This document shows, piece after piece, positions 1 to 7,687 of a DNA stretch of 48,013 nucleotides. Position numbers and translations under genes: made by a program. This DNA comes from Anaerolineae bacterium (GTDB lineage: Bacteria > Chloroflexota > Anaerolineae > Aggregatilineales > Phototrophicaceae): positions 1 to 48,013 of the forward strand of contig JAAXID010000236.1 of the NCBI GenBank assembly GCA_012270545.1, given 5' to 3'. The notes beneath the pieces were generated by a model, which did not search any database, was not told the origin of the DNA, and was given only the letters and a program-made list of their open reading frames with translations. Every line of letters starts with the position of its first letter. Positions within the stretch are counted from its first letter, which is position 1.

Positions 1-61
1 CGGGGATGGGGTTAGAAAAGCAGAGTTCAGCCATTTAGACACTCTCCGGCCGAGGGCAAAG

Positions 62-89
62 TTGACTGCCTCTTTGATTCGAGTATACT
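62..89 (+). promoter_or_regulatory. Sigma-70-like promoter for the helix-turn-helix gene and dprA
   Basis: A TTGACT -35 hexamer at 62-67 and a TATACT -10 hexamer at 84-89 are separated by 16 bp. Initiation would fall near 96, about 28 nt upstream of the first ATG at 124. This is a sequence match only. Confidence 0.5.
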
Positions 90-123
90 TAGCCAACCCT
101 GTAAGCGCGCTTTCTACTAGATT

Positions 124-750
124 ATGGCGAACAGAAACGAGACGAGCGAATGGGTCAGTTTGCGCCGCGCTGCCGAAATCCTTGGCGTGCATCCGGCGAC
201 CGTTCGCAACTGGGCCGATAGCGGCAAGCTGCCTTACCGCCGCACGGCCGGCAAGCATCGCCGCTTTAACATCAATGATTTGAGTGAATACATCGATGCA
301 CAGGGCGATATCCAGCCCATTGAGCTGCAAGTGATCATTCAGAACGCGCTGGGCCAGACGCGCATGCAGGTGGGCAGCGAGCGGCTGGAGACGGCGCCCT
401 GGTATCAGGCGATGAGCGACGAAGGCAAGGGACAGCTGCGCGAGCAGGGCAGGCGCGTGCTCGAGGCGATCCGTCGTTACGTCTCCGCCGGCGCGCCCGA
501 TGCCAGCTTGGCCACGGCGATCACGCTGGGCAAGGACTACGCCGCCTACCTCATCGCCGATGGCCTGACTTTGCCCCAGGCGATGCGCGGCTTTTACTTC
601 TTCAGCGATTTCGTCCTCAATTCGATCTTGACCTGGTCGGAGCTGTCGCCGCCCAAAAGCTCAACGGAATGGTCGACGCTGTTGCGGCAGGTGAATACCT
701 TCATGAACGCGATCCAGCTCTCCATCGTCGAATACTATGAAGAGGGTTGA
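124..750 (+). CDS. MerR/excisionase-type helix-turn-helix protein
   Basis: A 208-residue predicted DNA-binding protein. Residues about 10-55 form a HTH_17/MerR-like winged helix: 'AAEILGVHPATVRNWADSG', then 'RRTAGKHRRF', the wing-like segment typical of excisionase and MerR families. The remaining 150 residues look all-helical and recall the helical sensor domains found in RsbR/PucR-like regulators; that similarity is weak. The ATG at 124 has no strong Shine-Dalgarno sequence. The stop overlaps the start of dprA by 14 bp, so the two are probably co-transcribed and translationally coupled. The target and any ligand are unknown. A regulator of the DNA-processing gene downstream is possible, but nothing in the sequence shows it. 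Confidence 0.85.
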   Translation: MANRNETSEWVSLRRAAEILGVHPATVRNWADSGKLPYRRTAGKHRRFNINDLSEYIDAQGDIQPIELQVIIQNALGQTRMQVGSERLETAPWYQAMSDEGKGQLREQGRRVLEAIRRYVSAGAPDASLATAITLGKDYAAYLIADGLTLPQAMRGFYFFSDFVLNSILTWSELSPPKSSTEWSTLLRQVNTFMNAIQLSIVEYYEEG

Positions 751-1606
751 CGCCGCTTCGCAGCTGCAATGGCTTGCACTCAGCCTCTCACCCAACATTG
801 GCGCGGTAATCTTCAATAACCTGCTCGAATATTTTGGTCAGGACCTGGATGCCATTCTCGCCGCCTCGTCACATGAGCTGACGCGCGTTCGTGGCGTCGG
901 CGCGAAGATAGCGAGCGAAATCGGCGCCATTGATCTGGACCGCCTCGCGCATGAAGTGGAAATGTGGCGCGCGCAAGGCATCGAGGTTCTGATGCGCGGC
1001 GACGAAACCTATCCCCAGCCGTTGAATAACACGCGTGATTCGCCGCCGACGCTCTTCGCCAGCCGCGTGATGCCGGCCGAAACCTGGTCGCAGGCCGTGG
1101 CCATCGTCGGCAGGCGCGATCCATCCAAAGAAGCGCGCTACATCACGCTGCAATTGGCGATGCAGCTGGCGCGGGCGGGCCGCGCGGTCGTCAGCGGACT
1201 GGCGCTCGGTATCGATACCGCCGCGCACACCGGCGCGCTTTCGGCGAATGGCGCAACCGTGGCCGTACTCGGCAGCGGAATCTGCAACGTTTACCCGGAA
1301 GCGAATCGGCCCTTGACGGAGCGAATGCGAGAAAAGGGCGCGCTGCTGAGCGGAACGCACCCGCGTTGGGCGGCCAATGCCCAGCGGCTGGTAGCGCGCA
1401 ACCGCATCATCAGCGGGCTGAGCCGAGCGGTGATCGTCATCGAAGCCGACGCTGATGGCGGCGCCATGTACACGGCGCGCTTTGCCTGTGAGCAGGGTCG
1501 GCCGGTCTGCACTTTCGATCTGCCGGCCGCTGGCAACCAGCGCTTAATCGCGGAGGGCGCGGTCATCCTGCGGCGCGATGATCCGCTGCGCGATTTACCC
1601 TTCTAA
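737..1606 (+). CDS. dprA: DNA-processing protein DprA (Smf)
   Basis: DprA binds incoming single-stranded DNA and loads RecA during natural transformation. The 289-residue protein has an N-terminal helix-hairpin-helix-like segment (about 40-65, 'LTRVRGVGAKIASEI') and then the Rossmann-like DprA core. Core motifs seen are 'VAIVGRRDPSKEA', 'SGLALGIDTAAHTGAL', 'VLGSGICNVYPEAN', 'ARNRIISGLSRAVIVIEA' and 'GGAMYTARFACEQGR'. It stops after the core, so the C-terminal winged-helix domain found in longer homologues (about 360 residues) is absent. The start overlaps the upstream regulator by 14 bp. No other competence genes are in the window, so a role in transformation is inferred from the family. Confidence 0.93.
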   Translation: MKRVDAASQLQWLALSLSPNIGAVIFNNLLEYFGQDLDAILAASSHELTRVRGVGAKIASEIGAIDLDRLAHEVEMWRAQGIEVLMRGDETYPQPLNNTRDSPPTLFASRVMPAETWSQAVAIVGRRDPSKEARYITLQLAMQLARAGRAVVSGLALGIDTAAHTGALSANGATVAVLGSGICNVYPEANRPLTERMREKGALLSGTHPRWAANAQRLVARNRIISGLSRAVIVIEADADGGAMYTARFACEQGRPVCTFDLPAAGNQRLIAEGAVILRRDDPLRDLPF

Positions 1607-1652
1607 CTCGCTCCTGATTTGCCGCGCTCCGCGAAAATACCCGCTAGAATAT

Positions 1653-1682
1653 TTGACAGGCAAACAAATGTTCGTGTATACT
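1653..1682 (+). promoter_or_regulatory. lexA promoter with SOS operator in the spacer
   Basis: TTGACA (1653-1658) and TATACT (1677-1682) are 18 bp apart, close to the sigma-70 consensus. Inside the spacer, 1661-1674 reads CAAACAAATGTTCG. This matches 12 of 14 positions of the Bacillus-type SOS box CGAACRNRYGTTYC and forms an almost perfect dyad (CAAAC/GTTCG). A repressor bound here would block polymerase, so lexA is probably autoregulated. Confidence 0.75.
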
Positions 1683-1725
1683 GCAAGATAAACGAGTTCG
1701 CAGGTTCAATGGCGAGGGTGCGCAA

Positions 1726-2406
1726 ATGAAGGAATTCAGCAAACTTTCGAAGCGTCAGCAGAATATGCTTCGCTTCATGCACGACTATATGAATGAGCGC
1801 GGCTTCCCGCCAAGCATTCGCGAAATCGGCGAGGAATGCGATATCGGCTCGACCTCGGTGGTCAATTACAACCTCAACAAACTGGTGGACGCCGGTTATA
1901 TCGTGCGTTCCGGCAAGGTCTCGCGCGGGCTGCGCATCGTCGCCGCCATCCCCGGTGTGTCACCGGCGCCGCGCATAATCGGCTTGCCGGCGCCGAATCG
2001 AGTGGCGCTGGTCGGGCGCATCGCCGCCGGCGAACCAATTTCCCTGCCCGACGACATCGGCCATCACATTGACGAAGACGACTACATCGCCGTGCCGCCG
2101 CAGTTGCTCGGTGGCTACGATGAGGGCGAGGTATTCGCGCTGACAGTGCGCGGCGACTCTATGGTCGACTCGATGATTCAAGACGGCGATATCGTCATCC
2201 TGCGCCGGCAGCATACAGCCGACAATGGCGAGATGGTGGCGGCCTGGCTGCCCGACGACAACGAGACCACCCTCAAGCATTTCTACCGTGAAGCTGACAA
2301 CATCCGCCTGCAGCCGGCCAACAGCGCCTACAAGCCCATTTATGTGCATCCGGCCAACTGCGAGATCAAGGGCAAGGTGCTCTCGGTGATGCGCAGCTTC
2401 CGTTAG
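1726..2406 (+). CDS. lexA: SOS repressor LexA
   Basis: LexA represses DNA-damage genes and is inactivated by RecA-stimulated self-cleavage. The 226-residue protein has an N-terminal winged helix (about 3-68: 'LSKRQQNMLRFMHDYMNERG', 'PPSIREIGEECDIGSTSVV'). A linker follows, carrying the Ala-Gly scissile bond in 'GRIAAGEPI', and then an S24-type peptidase domain. The catalytic serine is in 'VRGDSMVDSMI' and the catalytic lysine is most likely the one in 'TLKHFYRE'. The linker is longer than in E. coli LexA (202 residues). The ATG at 1726 follows a GAGGGTG purine tract. The upstream promoter carries an SOS box, supporting autoregulation. Confidence 0.95.
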   Translation: MKEFSKLSKRQQNMLRFMHDYMNERGFPPSIREIGEECDIGSTSVVNYNLNKLVDAGYIVRSGKVSRGLRIVAAIPGVSPAPRIIGLPAPNRVALVGRIAAGEPISLPDDIGHHIDEDDYIAVPPQLLGGYDEGEVFALTVRGDSMVDSMIQDGDIVILRRQHTADNGEMVAAWLPDDNETTLKHFYREADNIRLQPANSAYKPIYVHPANCEIKGKVLSVMRSFR

Positions 2407-2418
2407 CTGGCGCCGCGC

Positions 2419-3228
2419 CTAGTTCTCTAATTCTTTCAGAGCGCTCGTGCAAAGGCTTTTGCCGCCGGCCGCCAGCCACTTGTCCAGGGTATCGCTCCGG
2501 GCGGCGCCCGCGATGGCGTCGCTGTAAATGCCGACCCCCCAGCGATAATACTTCTGCGTCTCATTCGACCATCTCGTGCGCGCCAGGTTGATCACCGATG
2601 GTCCGCCGTTGTAGCAAGCCAGCGTCAGCCCGACCACGCCGTCGGCGGCGCCCGCGCAGTATTTGAGGAAGCTGGCGCCCCGTTTGGCGTTGGTCGCCGG
2701 GTCGAGCATGTCTTCGCCCGCCTCAAAATGAAATGGCATGACCTGAAACAAGCCCCGGGCGCCGGCATTGCTGATTACCTTGGGGTGCCCGCAGGATTCA
2801 ATCTGCATCACGGTCGCCAGAAGCTGCGGATCGATATCGTATTGCGCCGACCAACGGTTGATCTCGTCCGACCAGTGTCGCACCGCCGGCGCGAAGAACT
2901 GCGCCAACTCGACTTCGCTCGTGCCGCGGACGAGTTGGAAGACCGCCGATGTCACGCGACTGGCAACCCGCGCCGCGTCATCCCAGACGACGGTCGATGC
3001 CAGCAGGATCATGATGGCGATTGGCAACCACAGCGGCACATACCAGACGCCGTCGCGCTTGACGATCTTGCGCCCGCCACGGACCTGATCCCGGCTCAAG
3101 CGAAGGAATCGCAGCAGGTTCGCCGCCAGCCATTCGAGGACCCGGCGCGCCGTAATATCCTGAACTCGCGCTTTCAGATTGTGCCCGCGGCACTTTGTCC
3201 ACCCCGTCAGTCTGGAATATGTCTTCAC
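2419..3228 (-). CDS. Membrane-anchored lytic transglycosylase (SLT domain)
   Basis: A predicted peptidoglycan lytic transglycosylase, cleaving MurNAc-GlcNAc bonds to 1,6-anhydro products. Of 269 residues, about 66-84 ('PLWLPIAIMILLASTVVW') form one membrane anchor after a basic N-terminal region. The SLT/lysozyme-like domain follows at about 125-250. Visible motifs are the catalytic-Glu context 'LATVMQIESCGHP', then 'NAGARGLFQVMPFH', 'DPATNAKRGASFL' and 'GLTLACYNGGPSVI', all typical of family 1 transglycosylases. It converges on lexA, with only 12 bp between the stops. Divergent transcription from the methionine-cycle gene starts about 55 bp upstream. Confidence 0.9.
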   Translation of the reverse strand: MKTYSRLTGWTKCRGHNLKARVQDITARRVLEWLAANLLRFLRLSRDQVRGGRKIVKRDGVWYVPLWLPIAIMILLASTVVWDDAARVASRVTSAVFQLVRGTSEVELAQFFAPAVRHWSDEINRWSAQYDIDPQLLATVMQIESCGHPKVISNAGARGLFQVMPFHFEAGEDMLDPATNAKRGASFLKYCAGAADGVVGLTLACYNGGPSVINLARTRWSNETQKYYRWGVGIYSDAIAGAARSDTLDKWLAAGGKSLCTSALKELEN

Positions 3229-3281
3229 AATGCACTCTTATTTGTTCGACAACGCTTGTATTCTCAGGCTGCCCGCTTTTC

Positions 3282-3290
3282 TGCTAGAAT
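3282..3290 (+). promoter_or_regulatory. Extended -10 promoter of the methionine-cycle gene
   Basis: TG-C-TAGAAT at 3282-3290 is an extended -10 element. No convincing -35 is seen. The first ATG downstream (3296) lies only 5 nt after the hexamer, so a transcript would begin at or next to that ATG. Confidence 0.45.
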
Positions 3291-3295
3291 CTCGC

Positions 3296-3355
3296 ATGTT
3301 GGCGGTCAATACGTCCCCCATCATTCCAGGATACGCGAATCTCCAGATTGGGTAG
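3296..3355 (+). CDS. Possible 19-codon leader ORF upstream of the homocysteine methyltransferase gene
   Basis: An ATG 5 nt after an extended -10 opens a 19-codon ORF ('MLAVNTSPIIPGY' at its N-terminus) ending with TAG at 3353-3355, 57 nt before the main start. It resembles the placement of the metG leader ORF but contains no methionine codon beyond the start. A small hairpin (AGCAG-loop-CTGCT) follows at about 3372-3386, without a U tract. Whether it is translated or regulatory is unknown, and chance occurrence is quite possible. Confidence 0.25.
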   Translation: MLAVNTSPIIPGYANLQIG

Positions 3356-3412
3356 CGGCTCAGCACGTGGAGCAGCAAAACTGCTGCCAAGTATTAGCAA
3401 CGCGAGAAGACA

Positions 3413-5302
3413 ATGAACGGGCTCACATTCCGTGAACGGTTGAAAACGGGCGCACCCATCCTGGCGGATGGCGCGATGGGCACCATGCTGCATCATGAGT
3501 CCAACGCGCGCGCCGATGCCTGCTTCGACGCAATGAATGTCGAAGACCCCGAGATCGTGCTCGCCATCCACAAAGCCTACGTCGCCGCCGGCGCCGACTT
3601 GATCGAGAGCAATACCTTCGGCGCCAACAGCTTCAAGCTGGCCAGCGCGGGACGGGCGCAGCATGTCGAACTTTACAATCGGCGCGGGGTGGAGCTGGCA
3701 CGGCTCGCCATCGCCGAAAGCGAGCGCGACAATGTTTACATCGCTGGCTCGGTCGGGCCACTCGGCGTGGGCATCTATCCCTACGGCCGCCTCAGCCAGG
3801 CGGAAGCCCGAAGCGCTTACGCCGCCCAGCTCTCCGCCCTGGTGAAGGCTGACGTCGATGCGATTCAGTTCGAGACCTTCCGCGAACACAAAGAGCTGCT
3901 GCTGGCGATCAGCGTCTTGCGCGAGCTGGACGCCGACCTGCCCATCATCGCCCAAGCCACCTTCTATCACGAAAACCTGAGTTACGCCGGTTATCCGCCG
4001 GCGCGCGTCGCCAACGACCTGTATCGCACGGGCGCGGATGTCATCGGCGTCAACTGCGGCAGCGGCCCGGCCGGCATCGCCGAAGTCCTGCGGCAGATGC
4101 GCTATGCCGTGCCTGATGCCGTCTTCTCCGCCATGCCCAACGCCGGCTTCCCCGAAGTGGTCGGCGGGCGCATTCTCTATCCCGCCAGCGCCGAATACTT
4201 CGCCGATTGCGCCGCCACCTTAGTCGACATCGGCGCAACCGTGATCGGCGGCTGCTGCGGCACCAGGCCCGAGCATATCGCCGCCATGCGCAGCGCCCTC
4301 GATCAGCCGGCGACCGATTTCGTCGACCTGCATATCGGCGAGATCGATATTCAGCACGAAGATTACGCGCCCGACCATCCAACCGAATTGTCGGAACGCC
4401 TGAATGATGGCTTGTTCACCGTCACTGTCGAGATGGCGCCGCCGCGCAGTTATCACACCGAGCAGCTGCTTTCGGTCGCCCGCCGCTTGCGCGCCGCCGG
4501 CGCCGACCTGATCAACGTCGCCGATACGCCGGCCGCCCGCATGAAGATGAGCGCCTGGGCGGTGGCGCACCTGCTGCAATCGCAGCTTGGCATCGAGACC
4601 GTCCTTCACTTTCCCACACGCGGACGCAACATGCTGCGCGTCCAGGGCGATCTGCTGGCGTCGCACGCGCTCGGCTTGCGCAACCTCTTCGTCGTCATGG
4701 GCGACCCGACGCGCATCGGCGATTTTCCCGATGCCAGCGATGTCAACGATGTGGCGCCCTCGCGCCTGATCGATGTCATCAAACAGGGCATGAACAAGGG
4801 CGTCGACATGGCCGGGAACAGCATCGGCAAGCCCAGCAGCTTCACCGTCGGCTGCGCTCTCAACATGGGCGCCGACGGCATCGACCGCGAAGTGCGTGCC
4901 CTGCGGAACAAACTGAAGGCCGGCGCAGATTTTGCCCTGGGGCAAGCTGTCTTCGCGCCCGAGCGCATCCAGCGCTTTCATCAGCGTTACCAAGAGCTTA
5001 CCGGCGCCGATTTCGACCTGCCGGTCCTGATGGCGGTCATGCCTTTGCGCAGCCTGCGGCAGGCGCGCTTTCTCAACAACGAAGTGCCCGGCATCAGCAT
5101 TCCCGCTTCCATCATCGAGCGCATCGCCGACGCTGGTGAGGACGCGCGGCGCGAGGGCCTGCTGATCGCGCAGGAGCTGCTGGACGATATGGCCGGTCTG
5201 ATTCAAGGCGCCTATATCATCCCCGGCGGCGATTATGAGGCGGCGGCAGAGGTGGTCGCCTATTTGAAGCGGGACGAAACTGCGCGCGGCGAAGACTGTT
5301 AG
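3413..5302 (+). CDS. Bifunctional homocysteine S-methyltransferase / methylenetetrahydrofolate reductase
   Basis: A 629-residue fusion of two methionine-cycle enzymes. Residues about 1-300 are a Pfam S-methyl_trans barrel: 'LADGAMGTMLHH' at the N-terminus, 'GVNCGSGP' with the first zinc-binding Cys, and 'GGCCGTRPEHI' with the paired zinc Cys. Residues about 325-620 are a MetF-type FAD-dependent methylenetetrahydrofolate reductase domain ('VTVEMAPPRSYHTEQLL', 'VVMGDPTRIGDFP', 'NMGADGIDREVRALRNKLKAGADF'). The same architecture is known from Bacillus YitJ-type proteins. The enzyme would make 5-methyl-THF and methylate homocysteine; no B12-binding domain is present. The ATG at 3413 follows a GCGAGAAGA purine stretch. 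An extended -10 promoter and a tiny ORF precede it. No SAM riboswitch consensus was recognised in the leader. Confidence 0.93.
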   Translation: MNGLTFRERLKTGAPILADGAMGTMLHHESNARADACFDAMNVEDPEIVLAIHKAYVAAGADLIESNTFGANSFKLASAGRAQHVELYNRRGVELARLAIAESERDNVYIAGSVGPLGVGIYPYGRLSQAEARSAYAAQLSALVKADVDAIQFETFREHKELLLAISVLRELDADLPIIAQATFYHENLSYAGYPPARVANDLYRTGADVIGVNCGSGPAGIAEVLRQMRYAVPDAVFSAMPNAGFPEVVGGRILYPASAEYFADCAATLVDIGATVIGGCCGTRPEHIAAMRSALDQPATDFVDLHIGEIDIQHEDYAPDHPTELSERLNDGLFTVTVEMAPPRSYHTEQLLSVARRLRAAGADLINVADTPAARMKMSAWAVAHLLQSQLGIETVLHFPTRGRNMLRVQGDLLASHALGLRNLFVVMGDPTRIGDFPDASDVNDVAPSRLIDVIKQGMNKGVDMAGNSIGKPSSFTVGCALNMGADGIDREVRALRNKLKAGADFALGQAVFAPERIQRFHQRYQELTGADFDLPVLMAVMPLRSLRQARFLNNEVPGISIPASIIERIADAGEDARREGLLIAQELLDDMAGLIQGAYIIPGGDYEAAAEVVAYLKRDETARGEDC

Positions 5303-5459
5303 ACAAGCAGGCCTGTACGGGCGAGCGAACTCCAGTGTCGGCGGTCAGTGTCTACGCGACCTACGCGCAGGGTGGCCCGTCCACCAATTTTCACGGCAAT
5401 GTGCCTGGCGTTTCTGTGATATTTTTTGATGCTACCAGGTTTGTGCGGATTTAGGTTAT

Positions 5460-6245
5460 ATGGCCGGAATCGGGAAGATTAACCTCCGCGTAGTCGTAGT
5501 GGATAGCGATCGCTATGCCATGTCCGCGATCAACGCCTACTTCGCCTGGGACCGCCGCACGACTGTGATCTACAAGACCGGTCGGCTTGAGGACTTCTGG
5601 GAGCATTACAACGAGAAGGAATTGGAGCGGAATCCCGATGTCTTTGTCATTGACGCCAACCACCTTGGTGGCGCTGAGCTCTTGGGCGCCGCGATCAAGC
5701 GCCTGCGTGACAAGTTCCCTGGCATCATGGTCATCTGCATGGCGCAGTTCGCCGATCTCGACTTGCTCCACGCGGCGGCGGACGCGGGCGCCAAAGCCTA
5801 CTGGCTCAAGGATGATGTGCGGCTGCATATCGGCTGGGCGGTCTGCGCTTGCTTTTGTCTGGATCGAGACGTCTTTTCTGTCAGCAGCGGCGTTGAAGAA
5901 GCGGGGCGTCGGCTCGCGCACACGCGGCTGCGCCAGGCCAGGACGCTGCCCGGCCCCAAGCAATACCAGGATTTGAAACCCAGAAAACGGGACGCTATGG
6001 TACTGAACGCCATTGAAGGTATGTCACATCGTTTAGTCGCGCATGAGATGGATATCGCTCTGAGCACGGTGCAAGGCTACATCAAGGAAGCGCGCCGTAC
6101 GCTGGAAGCCTATCATGACGATATCGGCGATTACCCCGCCGACATGAGCCCGCAGGAAATCGACTTCATGCGCCTGACCGCGCTTGAACTCTCCGACGAT
6201 TGTCTGCTTACGTTGCGGAACTACGAAGAGTGTGGGCGCCGCTAA
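5460..6245 (+). CDS. Response-regulator-like protein with LuxR-type DNA-binding domain
   Basis: A 261-residue predicted transcription regulator. Residues about 5-125 resemble a receiver domain: acidic-pocket 'VVVVDSDRY', a likely phospho-acceptor Asp in 'VFVIDANHL', and a conserved-Lys equivalent in 'AYWLKDDV'. The usual Thr/Ser after strand 4 is replaced ('VICMAQF'). A helix-turn-helix segment follows at about 172-220 ('RDAMVLNAIEGMSHRLVAHE', 'ALSTVQGYIKEARRTL'), LuxR/FixJ-like with an altered entry motif. No histidine kinase gene is adjacent. The start at 5460 lacks a clear Shine-Dalgarno sequence, so a slightly downstream start cannot be excluded. Target genes are unknown. Confidence 0.8.
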   Translation: MAGIGKINLRVVVVDSDRYAMSAINAYFAWDRRTTVIYKTGRLEDFWEHYNEKELERNPDVFVIDANHLGGAELLGAAIKRLRDKFPGIMVICMAQFADLDLLHAAADAGAKAYWLKDDVRLHIGWAVCACFCLDRDVFSVSSGVEEAGRRLAHTRLRQARTLPGPKQYQDLKPRKRDAMVLNAIEGMSHRLVAHEMDIALSTVQGYIKEARRTLEAYHDDIGDYPADMSPQEIDFMRLTALELSDDCLLTLRNYEECGRR

Positions 6246-6265
6246 CCTACTTCTCCACAATAGAA

Positions 6266-6340
6266 GATTGTAGGGGCTTGCCCTTGGGTGGCCCGCTCCC
6301 GATACCAACAGTTTAAGGACGACTCACAGAGTCGCTCCTG
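6266..6340. repeat. Copy of dispersed repeat A (palindromic intergenic element)
   Basis: The segment opens with TTGTAGGGGCTTGCCC and closes with GACTCACAGAGTCGCTCCTG, which is the reverse complement of the motif GCGACTCTGTGAGTC seen at 8438-8450. It lies between convergent genes. Related copies are at 8394, 13689 and 28272. It carries no ORF. Confidence 0.6.
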
Positions 6341-6390
6341 CACATTTTCGCCTGTGTGAGTTCAGACCAGGTATGTCTCAAGCACGGCGA

Positions 6391-7416
6391 TCACGAGATC
6401 TGCGCGTCGGTTTCCGAGCGATCTTCCAGCGCTTGCCGCGCTTTGCGCCGGGCGTGCACCACCTTCATCGCTTGCGAGCGCGTCAGCAGCACTGACTGAT
6501 CGTCTTCGCTCTCCAGCGCTTCCGGCACATGCACATGCTCTTCTTCCAGATAGCTCTTGAGCGCGCCACTGATGGACTTCACTGGCGCGTCATCGCCGTA
6601 TTGATGGCGTAGGTCCAGCAGATTGTTCATCAGCCAGAGGAAGAGATCGCCTTCGCTGCGCGCGCCCGGCTTGCCCTTCGCCAGATCGAGCACATCATAC
6701 TTGCGGATCAGCGCGATGGCGGGCTTGTACATGGTGAAGTACCAGTCGGCGGTCGCTTCTTCGGTCGTCAGCGCGTGGCCCTCCAACGGTTCCATCACCC
6801 GCTCATGCAAGAAGATATGCCCCATCAACTCGTGATAGCGCGAGGGTTCGGTCAGCTCGATTGAATCGTGATCGGGCACCGCGCGCGACAAACCGGTCTC
6901 ATCGAGAAAGTTGGCGTAGGCTTCGGCCGCCTCAAGTTCCTGGTCGCTCATGCCCGGCCGCAAAGGGATCGTCGTCGGCATTTCGATCACATGCGCCTGT
7001 ATGGACTTGGCGCCAAGCTGCCGGGCGACCGACACGCGGTGATTGCCATCGCGCACGAAATAGACATCGCCGACCTTGTAGAGCTCGATCGGGGGTGGAC
7101 CTTCCATGCTGTTCGCCAACGCGTACACGCGGCTCCAACGCTCTTTCATGCCGGACTTTCGCGGGAGAAAACTCGCCGTGAAATCTTTGTAGCGCCCGAC
7201 GCTGCCGGCGATCTGCTCCAGCGGCACATCATGCACGCCTTCGTAATGCTCTTCGTGCAGATGCAAGCGACTGCGGATCTCATCGAAGTTCAGCAGGTCC
7301 GTGTGCCGCCCGGTGAGCTGGCTCAGCAGCTCGCGCCAGAAGGCTTTGTTGTATACCGACTGAAACTTGGTACGCCCTTCATTCAGGCGTTGTTGGTAAT
7401 TGTGACTGTCTGCCAT
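6391..7416 (-). CDS. ParB/sulfiredoxin-like-fold protein of unknown function
   Basis: A 341-residue soluble protein. Residues about 75-135 carry a ParB-N/Srx-like signature: 'PIELYKVGDVYFVRDGNHRV', then 'SVARQLGAKSIQAHVIEM'. The 'DGNHR' motif is the usual ParB-superfamily nucleotide-binding signature. The C-terminal half ('GHIFLHERVMEPLEGHALT', 'ADWYFTMYKPAIALIRKYD') resembles proteins annotated with DUF4032-type domains; that match is from memory and uncertain. The ATG at 7416 was chosen because GAAAGAGG lies a few bases upstream; the frame stays open to a GTG at 7521. It stands alone between two convergent or divergent neighbours, with no parA nearby, so a chromosome-partition role is not supported. 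Confidence 0.8.
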   Translation of the reverse strand: MADSHNYQQRLNEGRTKFQSVYNKAFWRELLSQLTGRHTDLLNFDEIRSRLHLHEEHYEGVHDVPLEQIAGSVGRYKDFTASFLPRKSGMKERWSRVYALANSMEGPPPIELYKVGDVYFVRDGNHRVSVARQLGAKSIQAHVIEMPTTIPLRPGMSDQELEAAEAYANFLDETGLSRAVPDHDSIELTEPSRYHELMGHIFLHERVMEPLEGHALTTEEATADWYFTMYKPAIALIRKYDVLDLAKGKPGARSEGDLFLWLMNNLLDLRHQYGDDAPVKSISGALKSYLEEEHVHVPEALESEDDQSVLLTRSQAMKVVHARRKARQALEDRSETDAQIS

Positions 7417-7521
7417 GGCTGCCTCTTTCCGTTTACGTGCTTTGCCCTCGAAATAAGCCAAAACCGTTCTCACGCACGCAAAACGTTCGACATGCAATCG
7501 TCCTCCGGCAGGTGTAATCAC

Positions 7522-7530
7522 ACTATAACA
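7522..7530 (-). promoter_or_regulatory. Extended -10 promoter for the ParB-like gene
   Basis: On the minus strand 7530-7522 reads TG-T-TATAGT, an extended -10. A 7-codon ORF (7493-7470, minus strand) with a well-placed GGAGG (7506-7502) lies between it and the main start at 7416, so the transcript may have a short translated leader. Confidence 0.4.
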
Positions 7531-7687
7531 TATCTGCGTATGAAATGAGTAAAATCCGCTGACGCGTCATTGCGTGCCGCTGTCGCCGTTCTTGCATCAG
7601 CCAACCAGGTATTGACGACGCGCCAGTGAAGATTCTTACCTGTGACTGACCGATTGGTAGTGGCGTCCGGCAAATGGCAGAGGGTCG

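Noticed and set aside
3229-3412. SAM or cobalamin riboswitch upstream of the homocysteine methyltransferase fusion gene
   Set aside because: No conserved core of the known classes was recognised by eye; a covariance-model search would be decisive.
5371-5389. Possible terminator after the methionine-cycle gene (GGTGG/CCACC then AATTTT)
   Set aside because: Only 5 bp of stem and an interrupted T run; too weak to call.
6391-7416. ParB chromosome-partition protein
   Set aside because: Only the ParB-N/Srx-like fold signature is present; there is no HTH domain, no parA neighbour and no parS-like site nearby.
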